In this document: positions 12,077 through 24,744 of the stretch, in pieces | Layout: each line of letters opens with the position of its first letter | How positions within the stretch are numbered: position 1 is the stretch's first letter | Assembly: GCA_950106755.1 (NCBI GenBank) | Contig: OX467084.1 | Span: 31,437,213-31,501,212, forward strand | DNA: 64,000 nucleotides | Origin: Climacium dendroides | Taxonomy: Eukaryota > Streptophyta > Bryopsida > Hypnales > Climaciaceae | Direction: 5' to 3' | Notes under the pieces: generated by a model | What the model was told of the DNA's origin: nothing | What the model saw: only the letters and a program-made list of their open reading frames with translations | Databases searched by the model: none | Made by a program: the position numbers and the translations under genes

Positions 12077-12713
12077 GCTTACTCCAATGCTGTACAGTAA
12101 GGTCTACTTCATTTACGAATTTTGGCTCCCAGGCAGTTTTCACTAACAAGTTCCTAAACTTTAATAAGCCATATCATGCTCAAAAATGAATCAATTTTCG
12201 AACCGCAAGTTGTGTTGGAATTGTAGAGAAGAGTACTTTATCACCATAACAAATATGTATATGTGAAATTCAAAATTATACAACATTTTGGATGTTTTTT
12301 GTACACTATCTATCATTTAGTAGTACCACCTTTTGTCAAAATTTCTACTCACATTTGATTAGGCATGTTCAAAATGATTGTTTGTAGTTGTTGTAGATAC
12401 ACTTCATTCTATATCACTTGAATTGCTTGCATGATTTCTTGCTTATTCTTCACCCCATTGCAAAAAATCTTTGACTATCTTCTAAAGGATGGTAGATATT
12501 GTATAAAAGAAATTCAAATTATAGTAAGATTTTGGATTTCACATTTTCACTTGTTATGAAGTTGAAGTGCACTTCATTGAGATTACAACACAATTTGTGG
12601 TTTCAAAATTGGTTTGTTTTTGAGCATGCTAGAGCTTCCTAAAGTTGTTGAACTTTGTAATGAAAACTGATTGAAAAATTCGTAAATGAAGTAGACCTTA
12701 CTGTACAGTAAGC
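12077..12713. mobile_element. Long foldback element, Tourist/PIF-like by TTA flanks
   Basis: The left arm (12077 to about 12360) and right arm (about 12440 to 12713) are inverted copies of each other over roughly 270 bp. They share ACTGTACAGTAAGGTC, CTACTTCATTTACGAATT, a CATGCTCAAAAA block and GTGAAATYCAAAAT. The ends read GCTTACT...AGTAAGC and are flanked by TTA on both sides, matching the TTA target preference of PIF/Harbinger elements. The left arm carries a small 6-nt irregularity (CCAATG) near its end. There is no coding capacity, so it is a non-autonomous element. The inverted structure is certain and the superfamily is inferred. Confidence 0.7.
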
Positions 12714-12789
12714 TTAAATTAATTACATAACTTAACTTATCGGTAGCAGCAAATGGGGAGTTTATGGGGTGACTCATCTTTTTGCCAGG

Positions 12790-13114
12790 TAAGAGTAGGA
12801 GGTCCATGAAGCGATAAACTTTGAGCTAAAATATGAATTTGGGGAGGTGAAATTTCTTGAAATATTTTTCATTAAATTTTCCTTAAAAGACGAGTGGAAT
12901 TGGCATCTAATCCAAGTCGTTTCATATTTTTGGGAGCTTTGTGGGATTAGTTATGAAATTTTGAAGATTCATAGGGCTCTAAAATTGCCCACCTCTTCAA
13001 ATGTACATTGTTCGTACATTGCTCAAGGCTATGAAAAAGCAATATGTACAAATAGCATGCATTTGAGGAGGTGGCAGTTTTAGAGCTTGAGCACTTTTAG
13101 AACCTCCTACCTTA
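12790..13114. mobile_element. MITE-like repeat, copy 1 of a two-copy family
   Basis: The ends are inverted: TAAGAGTAGGAGGTC at the left and GAACCTCCTACCTTA at the right. The interior (GGAATTGGCATCTAATCCAA, GTCGTTTCATATTTTT, CCCACCTCTTCAAATGTACA) is closely matched in the same orientation by 62637-62924. There is no coding capacity. Target duplications were not resolved. Confidence 0.7.
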
Positions 13115-14064
13115 GTATGTGTCTAATAAGGGTGTTCAAAGTTTCTTAATAATTGAAACTTAGTTGTTGGAAAAGGATATTGCAAAATTTACAATTTTTT
13201 TTCCACATGGATATATAATTGTATCTTTGATATTTGTGGATGTTATATACAAAGATATTGATTGAATTTGATGGATATCTCAAAATCAACATATCAACAT
13301 TTTTATACAATGCATTCAACTAGTAGTGTTTGTTTCCTAAAGGATGAAATGGTATTTTTTTGTAACATAGCATTTTTGGTCATCCGTTTACAAAATCTTT
13401 GTAATCGTTACAAAACATATGGTCAAGGAGTAGCTTTAAAGTACAACAATTTTCATAAGTTTTGACAATGTGATTGAAAAGTTATTGTATGATATGTAGT
13501 TTCTTTAGAAGTCCAAGTAGTATGAATAGCTTAGAAAAAAATCACTTTTTTAAGGGGAAAAAATGTGATTTTTTTTCTATATATGGAAAGCTTTGAATCA
13601 TTCTGCTTTGATAAATGAGATGAAAGTTATGAAGAGATTTAATTTGTGGGCAGTTATGAAATTTCTATTTTAAAATAAACTTGAGATAAATTTTTTTAGA
13701 AGACCTTTATATAATGCAATTTTCAACTTTTTTTGAAAAAAATAAAAACATAGGGTGTAGATTGTTTATTACAATATTACATTTGTTGAAATTGGCATTT
13801 TTCAATTCTATAACTAAAAACTTAATAATTCAATGAGTATTTTAAACCATTCTCTATTTCTTTCTACTTACTATTTTTTCAGGCATGATTAAGATTTTTG
13901 TTGTTGGATTTTTTTATATGTATTCCCAACTTATTTCTTCAATATATAACAAAGAGTTGCAAATTGTAGGATCTGCACATTTTGGAGTAAGTAGTTTGAA
14001 AAATGAAATCTAACCATTTGGAAAAAATTGAATTTCTTTAAAAAAATTCAAGCATTATGAGCTT
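13115..14064. other. AT-rich, no gene recognised
   Basis: Strongly AT-rich sequence with homopolymer tracts and short frames only. It ends at the target duplication of the hAT-type element at 14073. Confidence 0.5.
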
Positions 14065-14072
14065 ACAATTAG

Positions 14073-14279
14073 CAGGGTTTTCATAGTAGGCGGACGTCCA
14101 GTTTGCCCGTCCATCTGATTCGCCCGATAAGGCATGGACGCTGTAGTCGGGACGCGGACGGGATGGTCAGGGTGTGGACAGGATCGTCAAGGTGCAAAAC
14201 TCTCAAAAGTAAAGCCGTCCGGACCATCTGTCCGTCTGGTCCGGTTTGCCTGTCCGGTTCGCCTGTTATGACAACCCTG
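14073..14279. mobile_element. GC-rich hAT-type miniature element
   Basis: The terminal inverted repeats CAGGGTTTTCATA and TATGACAACCCTG are flanked by a perfect 8-bp duplication, ACAATTAG (14065-14072 and 14280-14287). An 8-bp TSD with CAGGG-type ends is the hallmark of hAT transposons. The 207-bp body is GC-rich with many CGGAC/GTCCG words in both orientations, in sharp contrast to the flanks. It has no transposase and would depend on one in trans. Confidence 0.9.
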
Positions 14280-14287
14280 ACAATTAG

Positions 14288-15653
14288 TAGGATTTCTTGT
14301 TCTAAAATTATAGGAGGGTATATTTTAAAATTTTAATTAAAGTATCCTATGGTTGGATTTAAAAATAAATAAATATAGATGAAGATTTTAGCCTTGCTAT
14401 GGATATTAGTATTTTGAAGTAGTTTTAGGTCTTTATATATGAAAAAAATTTAGGGGATATTTTATTATATAACATCCAACTAGTGTTAAACTAATGACAT
14501 CCAATTAATGACATGATTGTGTTTAATTTTATCATAATCATAAAATATATATAGATATTTTTTTTAATTAAAAAAAAATGATGAGTTAAATAATGCATAA
14601 TGACACATTAAATGTAATATTTACATAAGAAGTTTAAGACTTTGAAATTTACATAGCGCATTTCAAAACACAAATGATTTTTAATCACTAATAATACAAA
14701 CTTCAATTGTAATTATATAGTACTTTATACTAGCAAAAATTGTAATTTTATAGTACTTTACACTAGCAAAAACTCATTTGTTGGAGTACATTGCCACACT
14801 TTAAATTGTAATTATATATTACTTTAAGTTTTTGGAGTTTCTTTATAACACCTCCATGCACATGTACATTGTTTTCTTACATGAAACCATTCCTTTTTTT
14901 TGGTATATCATCCCATGAGAATGTAGTTACTTCTTTTCTTATCTATCCATGCCTCTTATTAGATAGCTTCTATGTTGCTTCTATACAATTTGTGTACCGA
15001 TCACTTTGTGCCTTTACAATTGGCTAGTACCATATGATCTTCATTTTTGTTGTCCACTTTCGTTGACCGAACTCCAAGACTTTTCCCACATAAAATAGCA
15101 CTCCTTTTCTTACTATTGTAGCCTCTACCATGAGGGAAACAAATTGACTAACTTGAAGATCTCTTTTTGGTTCAAACATTGGAAATAAATCTTGACCTAT
15201 TTCTATGCCGCTTGTTGCAATTGTTTGTCCTCCTTTATTTCTCCTTCTTCTTGGAGCCCTTGTCTTTGCAACTTGTGATGGCTTGTTCCTTCATAAACCA
15301 AAATAGCCTCGAGCTTCCAGATTTGGCATTGTTGCCATGATGGAGTCCATTGATGTTAACATCATATTTAACTCATCCCATTTATTTCAAGTAAATATTG
15401 ATGGCCAAAATGGCATTTCCCTCTCTACAATTCTTTCCATATTTGGAAATTCCTTCAAATATTTGCTTTTAATTTTGCTTCAAGATTCTTCTGCACATTC
15501 ATTCCTCTCTCCACATTCTTCTCCTTGTACAAAATGAAATCTTCCAATGACCTCAATTCTTCCCTATTTGCTAAAAACACTGCTACTAGAGCTAGCTAGC
15601 TTCTCTATCATGCTTGGTAAGGATTGCAAGCACATGTGTCTTTGTGCTGGTTT
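14288..15653. other. AT-rich; possible 3' remains of the adjacent - strand element
   Basis: 14288-14900 is AT-rich without features. 14900-15650 has a more coding-like composition on the - strand and could be the broken C-terminal part of the DUF7869 gene to its right. Frames are short and no motif was recognised. Confidence 0.3.
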
Positions 15654-17120
15654 TTACACATCTTTGTTGAAGTGTTTGTATTGAACCATAGGTACTCCAT
15701 TCTCCATAGAGAACCTTATATGGTGTAGAAAAATTGTCCTCATTAGTTGATCTCCTTCCTTTAAAAGATGTGGTGTAATGAATGTTTTCCAGTCTCGAAC
15801 ATTTTTTAGCTTCTTTCCACTCACGAACACTTTCATATATGATGTTCCTTTTTCTACCAAAGACAATAGTTCATCCATAGAATCAATGTTTTTCCTCTTA
15901 AGTGTGCTTGAAGTAATGCTAAATATTTGGTCTATGTCTTCATGTGTGTATCCTACAATGAGAAGAGAAAAGACAATTGCACTTCCTAGAAGAAATCCAA
16001 GTCCACTAAAGTTGCATACAATACAAACATATATATGTTTTTGTTCTCACGAGTTGTATTGTCCGCTTGAATTTGCAAAGTGGGCGGCAACTTCCCCTTT
16101 CATCTTGGTACATCAGAAAGATCAAGCATTATCATGGTTATCACTTGATTGTTGTTTTGCTTATAATGTGCATCGATCCACACATCTGCAAATTATCCAA
16201 TTTCATGCACTAGTATTTCACAAAGATGAGTTTTTACAAATTGAGACTATATTTTTTACAGTCTATCTCATCTTTAGAACCATGGCTTTGTTTTGGTCCA
16301 TACCATCTAATATCAAATACATATATAAATCTGGTATAATCATTGTTGACCTCTTGGAACAACCAATAATCACACCTTTCGTCCATTTAATATTAGATAT
16401 GTATAATGTACCACTTCTTTATCTCTTCACAGGCTACAACGTTTGTTGAAGCTTTCATTCCATACTTATGTTCTCAATAGTGATAACATTTTGAGAATTG
16501 AAAATATGGTAGAATTCATACATGTAGAAATTATGTGCGCCACAACCATCAGAAAGAACTTAGGGTTAATGGTTCTTCATCTACTATCTTCTTCACCTCT
16601 TCATTCACATAGTGAAACACATCCATCTTCATTATGTTTATAGGCAACAATATCAATGGCACTATTGTATTATTTGCTTTCTTTTGTACATCTAGCTTCA
16701 AATTCTTCAAAACTTGCATGTGTTGTAGGCATTCTTGCACCTTCTCTCAAGTGGCATGCATTCCCATGTATTGCAATTACTCTTCTATATACTTGTTGGG
16801 ATTGTTTCAACTGTTTAAATTGTCATTGTAAATAACCTAGTGCTATTGCATAGCATGCATTGCAAATGTTGAAACCATCCAATTTTGTTTCATACTTGTA
16901 TCTATTTATTACTTCCATTCTTTGTAGAACGCGCTCAACATTTGCAATATCTATATTGACCAAACTCATACTTCTATCCCAATGCCATGTACCTTTGATT
17001 TAGTATGTACTTCTCATCTATTCTACTCATGCAATTTTTCTTACATGCACCCTCATTTTTCACTTTCAAACACTTTGCATTGTCACTTTCTAACTCAATG
17101 CCTACCCTTTAGCACGTGGT
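15654..17120 (-). pseudogene. Degenerate DUF7869-type gene, suspected transposase-like
   Basis: Read right to left, fragments in different frames line up with one family. A cysteine-bearing segment contains GFNICNACYAIALGYLQ (about 16875-16825). LDGMDQNK follows at about 16286-16310. QADNTTRENKN-IY lies at 16033-16070 and continues LYATLVDLDFF, stop, EVQLSFL. GYTHEDIDQIFS lies near 15920-15955 and continues without a break into DELLSLVEKG, NVRDWKTFITPHL and GVPMVQYKHF, ending at about 15657. DGMDQ, DN..ENKN and G(H/Y)THEDID are, to my knowledge, the conserved blocks of DUF7869 proteins, an uncharacterised, often repetitive family. Their order and acidic residues suggest an RNase H-like/DDE fold, but that is inference. 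At least one nonsense codon (between FF and EVQ) and one frameshift (just before GYTHEDID) are visible, with more upstream. A long + strand frame over 15778-16449 is antisense chance. Confidence 0.7.
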
Positions 17121-20100
17121 CTTCTTTCCCTCTTCTTTTGAGATTCTAGTATTCCATCTCTTATTTTTTTGAAAGGTTCGCTACTATTTCTCGTTTCACT
17201 TGTTGGTGCTTTTTGTTGAGAGGTGTTGGTACTACCAGGTGTGCTCCACTATTGCTCTTGTGGAATTCAAATTTTGGTGTTGCTACAAGAAAGAAAGAAA
17301 ACAACCAACCCTAAAAATTGACCAAGATGCTCTCCCACTAATTCTCTAGTCCATATTGTCCCATCCATAACATTCAACATGTGTACAACAACCTCATGCG
17401 GACAAAGCTTAACTTAATGAAGTTCCATCCCACATACTACACTTTCATCAATGACTCTTGTTGCCACTATACCTCCTACTTTTGAAATAAGCTCCACAAT
17501 GTTTGTTCTTCTACTCGCTTGTACTGTATAGCATACCTTCCCAAAACTCCACCTTTGAATAATCTAGCACGACATGTTTGCACAATTCTTTGCCCCACAC
17601 TCCCTCTATTACAACCTCTCTTAGCTGCCACACAAGCACGACCATAGGATTCCCCAAAACCCTTGCATCAATTAGTATTTTTGGTTTTTGACATCATATC
17701 TTTATATAGTCAGTACTACTGCTTTTAGTTAAGAACATAGTCCATTAATTAAATTCCTAGGAAAAGATTATTAAACACATGTGCACTAATGATGAGGACC
17801 TTCCATTGCCTTCTTTTTCTATTCACACCATTTTCAATTGTCATGTGATTTATTGGTTGAACAAGAATATCATTATTTTTGTGAAGGTAGAAAATCATTG
17901 TTTTTGTCTTCACAATTTTTTACACAAAGCATTGTCTTATACTCTTATGCGTACAAACTAATCTTTCTGAATTGGTATAATATAAATATCCAATGGTCAA
18001 AATTTTACGCAATTAATTTTATGTGTATAGAATGAAATAGCTTTCATTTTTGCATGATTACAATTGCACATGCAAAGAAAATCAAAGTGTCATGAATATG
18101 TAATTGCAATAATACAATGAAAACCTCTTTTGACTAAACCTTGTTGTTATTTGAATGATTACATTGACTTATAGAGCCCATAATTTAAATAATGTGTCCC
18201 TTGAAAAAATATTTGTATACAACTTTCTTAAATCAAATTGATGCCAAGAAAACATAATTTTTTTGTTCAATGGTGATCCCCTAAAGCACAAAATTGAAGT
18301 TTTCAACAACACAACAATTTTGAGAAGCTCATTAAAAATCAACTATACATATTTATAAATGTTTTCACAAAACATGTGAAAATGAATTACATTTGAACCC
18401 CAATAAGTTTGATAAATTCATCTTGCATGGTCAAAAAGGTTTTGTATGGTGTGTACTTTCATTTCATCTATGGATTGCCTAGCAACCTGTTTGTTTCATA
18501 CATGTTCTACAACTCCAATTAATACGCACTTTTTTTAAACCCAAACCAACTTTCTTTGAAGAATGAATTCACAAGAGCACTACAAACATGGATATTTTTT
18601 TATACAAAGTCCAAAATTTTGAATTGTAGCTAACCAATTTCTGGCATAAGCAAGAAAAAATTGCAAGAAAAATCCTAATCATTTACTATGTATACAATGT
18701 AAAATTCCAAACTTCAAAAAAAATCTTCTCAAATTAGTTCACTAAAAGATCCTTTAAAGGCCATATTCGTTATATTGAGACTTTTTGCAGATTTTGAGAC
18801 AAAATGTTAGGTATTATAAATTCATTTAAAATAATAATAATTAAATAAAAAATAAATATTGTTCAAATAATGATTCTAAAATGAAATTCTAAAAATTGGT
18901 GTTGTTATCTATTTTTTAAAAATAGTAGTAAAGAGATAAAGCGGTTTATCTTCAAGTTGAAGATAAAAATGAGATTGCAAAAAGTCTCAATATAATGAAT
19001 ATTGCCTTAGTTTGCTTTAATGTGTCTCAAAATTGTTGTTTCATGATATTCAGTGCTTAAACTAGAAAACAATAGTTTTATACCATTTTTGGTTAAAACA
19101 AATTCATAAACAAGCAAGACTTCCAATGCATGAAAAGATAAAATTTGATTACACACATTGACATTTATTTTTTTAAAGATATAATGATGTATTTATAATT
19201 TTGCTAAAATTATATATATCCAATTTCCTCTTAAATAATTACTAAGAAAAACATAACTTCTTTCACTTGACATAAGAATGAAGTTCAATAATCCTTGAAC
19301 ACTTTAGTTTTCACAATTTAAGAAAGTCATCATAAACTTCTTTTGGGAAGAATATTGTGGAATTGATATACACATGGAAGTTGTAGATTTTGAGTTCTAC
19401 ATTCCATACACACAATTAGATTCACCAATGACATCTCTATTTTTTTTTTTTTTTATTAATTTTCTATAGTAACCAAAATTCATTCAAAATATTATCACCT
19501 TTGGAGTGATGAATAGTTATACTCGCATGATAAATTTTTGATATTTTTATGTTTTTTTTACATCTATGATGTGATTTTTGCAGTTGAACAGTATGTACTC
19601 TAGTAACACCAACTCCAATTGATAGATAGGGCAATTAAACAATGAAGTAACTTCAACAATTAAGATGACTTTATTCCAAATAGGAATGACAAAGAAAAAA
19701 TAATATAAATGTGTTTGTTTTACACTAATTGGACATTGTAGCAATTAAGGAATATAAAGTCACCTCACTCACTCACCACCATATTGTCTCATATAATCCT
19801 TTAAAAACAAGTCAATCACCGTAGAAGTCATTTGTTTGAATACCATGTGAATTGTTGTCTTGAGAAATTAAAGAAGCACTCCTTTGAAGAACAACTACAA
19901 AAGAAGACCTTCCTTTTTTATGATAACTACAAAATAAAACTAAATTAGCCACTCATCTAAAAATCAATAATTAATAGTACTTTTGAATACTTGTAAATAT
20001 TAAAAAAATACTATTTGAAAAAAAATTCTCATAGAAAATAGATACAACTAGGAATTTCCTAATAATAATTTGTAAATTGTAGACCCCCTTACAAATGGTC

Positions 20101-23100
20101 CATTTAATAGTTATTTTAATTCACCAAAAAATGGATGTCAAAACCATCTTCAATGGTTAGATGTGCATGCACAATAGAACCCTATTTGTATGAATTTGGG
20201 GGCTAGAAAAAAATATATTTTCAAAATTCCTTTGGTAGGTAGATGTATCCCTACTATGGAAATAGACTACAAGAATTTTAGCTTTAGACCATTAATTTTG
20301 GGTACTCCCTAGTATTAGAAACCCCTAAACTTCAAATTGTGACAAATTAGGAAAATTAACTTCTACATATAAGATGATTTTTTTAATTTCTAAAAAATAA
20401 GGTCAATGATTATAGTGAAGTTGACCATCTGTAATAAAAATTCCAAGTTCATCAAGTCCTACCATCAAAAATTCTAGTAGGAAATAACTTCGTCACTCTA
20501 AATGTGATGCAAAATAGGACAAGTCTTTCTTGCAATTACTCTATTTACTACAACGTCATAAACTTCATTATATAAAAAATTATGTTTTTTTGAACTCATA
20601 CACTAGTTTTGATTAATGAAAAGTTTTGTGCTCACAAAAGTCTTAGAAACTTCTTTGTTCATCAAACATATATTGGACATTGGAACACTAAAGGGTTAAC
20701 AGATGTCTGCTTTTTAAAGCTTTAATGACATTCACTACTTCAAACCTTCACTTTGTATGCTTCCATTTCACTCATTGATATACAAGTTGCAAATGTCCAA
20801 TTAATTTTTAATCATACAATCATTTTTATTCTTTATTTAAACCATACAATTTTTAGTTTTGTTTGTAAAAATCAATGATTACGGTGAATTTCTAAATGAT
20901 AAGTAAAGAGAATTCATATAATTACAAATTTGGCAACCAATTTGAAAAAACATCTTGTTTGTATGTGCATATTATAGTGCATATTATAGTGCAAGATATC
21001 GAAAACATCACGATGGAAATGAACTTACTATGCCATTTCTAAATGATAAAATGAGAAGAATTAACATCATAGAATCAAAGACAAAATTGCAAAAAATGTT
21101 GAATTTTAAGATTAATTGAATTTATAATTATGAGTAGAAACAAGATTCAGTAAGGATCATTTCATTAGTTGGAATCAAATTCAAAAATGATTATTTTTAG
21201 TGCTCAAATTCAAATAAAAAATAAAGAACCATAAATTGTAAAAAAAAACTACATAGTCATTTTTGAATTGAGCATCTTCTTATGTAAAAAGTGAAGAATA
21301 TCACTATAAAGAAACATCTACAAATATGTTCTATAAATATGTTCCAAATAACTCCACCAAGTAAACATTGAGTCCAAAATGAATTTTCTATCATGTAGGT
21401 AATACAAAATATCATCCAAACACTATTTTTTAGTCTATCTGATTTTTTAAGGCTAATAAAATTAGATCATAAGTTTTGCCTTTAATGCTTAAATATCTAG
21501 CTAGTGACCATGAAAATAATCCCTTTCAAAACTATATGACACCATCAACTTCAAAAAATCAAAGGTGCTCATTAGAGGTAACACATTTGCGATTATCTCC
21601 CCTATTCACAAATAATTATAGTGATAAACAATTTGGCACTTTTGTTGTATATAGAAAGATCCTTTGACATTCTTTGACTAGAAAATGGCAACAATATCAT
21701 TGAATTGTTAGTTCAAAAAAGATGATCCTTCATTCCTTCATATCTTAGTTACCAAGTCAATCGCTAAGGTAGTTAATTCAAAATGATCTAATTATTGGAT
21801 GAATGGAAAGATTCTTTGTTTTTACAAGATTGTGAAGTCATTAATTGGACACTTTTGATCTTGAGCATTGTCCCACAATTAAGTAAAAATAAAGCAATGA
21901 AACCAATGATGAACGTATGTTCCAATAAAATTCTTCAATTCTTCAATGTAAATTTTTTGTGATATATATGTTTATATACATTCATAAAAAAATATTATAA
22001 GCTTCCAGAGAAATTGTCTACCTCATGAATGATAATGTTGTCAATTATTATCCACACTCTATTTATTAATGAACAAATTACATATATAGAATTAAAAACC
22101 CATTGTTGTCCTTTTAATCCCTAAAGTCCCATTGTTGTTCCTTTGGGGAATAAAATGGATTTCAAGCACGTTCTTATGGTTTTAATATTTGTTTTGATTT
22201 TTTGAATCTTTTAGTGAGGATAGAAAATCAAATTAGCTTTCTAGAAATATAATTTTCTTTTCAATTAGAGTATAAGAGCAAAAATATGGAATAAGAAGCC
22301 CTTCTTTTGTTTGCCGGGCAGGAAAAAAATTTTAAAAATTTAAATTTAAAAATTAATTTTTTTTTTTGTATAGATTATATTTTTATGTACATGGCAATGA
22401 TTCATTCAATTTGGATTAGTTATGAGAAAGTTATGGACAATCTTGATTTCCAGACACTTAGAGCATTTTCTTCAAAAAATACTTGTAGAATTCATTTTTG
22501 ACCTCAATTTTTATGTTTTCAATTCCATCTTAGAACTATTAAGAATTTAGATTTTCCTTCAATCTTGAACCTACTTCTACTTAACAATTTTCTAATGAAT
22601 GAAGATTAGGTCTTTTTTCCTTGGATTCTTTTTCCTAGAATCTCAACTCAATTTTTTATCATATAAAATTATAAATTTAAAATTAGTAGAGCAAAAATGA
22701 TAAGTTATGAAGGTTTAAAGCCAAATAATGTTGTTGAAGACAATGCAAAAAAAATTGTTTCTTTCACTTCAAATACAAATATCTTGCATTCTACGTGGTC
22801 AAAGTTTGTGAAATTTCAACCACACATTCTTACACTAGTTTAATACAAGATCCTATGGCTAGATATGAAAAAAAATTCAAACTTTTTACTCATTGCTATA
22901 GAAATGGTAGTTTCGAGTGGTATTTGAAGGAAAAGAGGTCTTGAGACTTTAGGAGTTAATTGTTGTACATAATTAGACTTATTGAATTCATAATTCATCC
23001 ACAAATGAATAACATTTTAAAGAATATTTGATATCAATATATAAGATAAAAATATTGTACTTATAGTGTATAGAGACTTTTATATTTGCATTACAAAAGT

Positions 23101-24740
23101 CTTTATCCATTCATTATTGATAGTTTTAATATTGAATTTCATTGAATAATCGATAAGTATGTATGAAGTCATTGTTTAAAATTTAAAGTAACATAAAAAT
23201 CATTATTGAATGTGCTTACATAATTTTATTTTAAATTATATTCATTAGTATTGAAATAGGGCTATAGTGATATTGTTTTAATTCACAAATTTTAAATATT
23301 AAATGAATTTATTGATGTAAATAGAATAGCACATGATTTAGTATATTTTAACATTGGTAATTTGGAGAAAGAATAGTTGCACTTATATTGTATACAAAGA
23401 GAGTCTTTGTTATGTATTAACCAAAACACGTCTATGTTGTTTTCGGGATAAAGCACTCACAAATGAATGGCAATGACAATTGTGGGGATGAAGTCGGTAC
23501 GAATGCATGACTAGAATGGTAAAAAATGGATGAGTTTCATGGAGAACTTACCTCTTGGATCTTATAGAGCTCTAGGGGTCAAGTACATGTTTTCTTCGAC
23601 GTGGTCTTTAAAGATCTCTCATAGACAATCCTCCACTTTATTGCTTTTGTTATGGTTGTTATTTCTGCGACTTGTAAATATCGCTCCACTATGGTCTTCA
23701 CCTTGTTCGCTTCTCTCCATTGTGGAAGGTCGTGTTCCCTTACTGTTACAGTCTTTTGTGTTCTTATGCCTCTACTTCACTCCTCCACCTGTATTTTACC
23801 ATCAATACAATTCACTCCTTTTTTTGCTATTGAAATTCTAGTTTGCTAGTGTACTATTTGTGTTGTGTAAGATTGTCCATGAGAGTGAGGTGGATTTTTT
23901 ACTTGTTTGCATTCATTGTTTATATTTGAAATTGATTGGTTAGGATTTAAATTGTTACCTTCAATTTTAACTTACAAGCTATATGGTGTTGTCACATTGT
24001 AAATGCGAGCATTATGTAAAAAATATGTGTGTATGTTATTTGAATAGTTTTTTATATTAATAGTATAGTAAAAAAGATGACATCATTCAAAGTAACTTCA
24101 AAGTGAAGCTCCTTTCTGATATGATAAATTAAATTATAAAAAGAAGATAACCACCCAAAGGATTTCATCAAATTTGATGTCATCTTTGAAACAAGTTAAA
24201 GCTTGAATTTGAATTTTCTTTATCTGAATTGTCAATTTTCTTTATCTGAATTTCCTAAAAGCTAATCTATAGGATGATAATCTAAAGTCACTACTTAGTT
24301 GTCTTCAACTGAAAGATTCTATCCTACATCCTATCTCGTTCTTAAGGCTCAAGACTTCCTCTATTATTTTATTATTTTTAAACTTTGGTATTTGATTTCA
24401 TATAGAGTCTAAAATCACTTATCCAAATTGCTAAAGCATTTAAGATTTGAACTTTTCTAGTGAAAGTTCTGGATAGATGAAGTTTAATCACTAATCGGTA
24501 CTTCAAAACTTCATTTGCTATTTTCTACCAATCTATCATTCAAAATCAATTTTTGCCTTCACTATTGACCTTTAGATTCTTACAACTATCTAAGTTTTCA
24601 TTCTTGTTCCTTTTGGATGAAATTGACTAATTTTCATTCAATCTATCTTCTAAACTCCATTCACCTATATATTTCTCAATTTAACTCCAAATTCTATATA
24701 TCTTATATTTTTGAAAACCTTTGGGCCTACTTTCCCAACT
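17121..24740. other. AT-rich intergenic DNA, no gene recognised
   Basis: 17121-17700 may contain further decayed upstream coding sequence of the DUF7869 gene on the - strand. Beyond that the interval is very AT-rich with homopolymer runs (for example T-runs at 19440-19455 and 22358-22368) and only short random frames. 23530-23840 has a slightly coding-like composition, but no family was recognised. A segment at 23983-24040 (GTAAATGCGAGCATTATGTA) resembles 28798-28845, which suggests a dispersed repeat. Confidence 0.5.
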
Positions 24741-24744
24741 TTCA

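Noticed and set aside
15778..16449. A 223-codon + strand frame
   Set aside because: It is antisense to the DUF7869 motifs, has no recognisable domain, and its hydrophobic composition is typical of reverse-strand readings.
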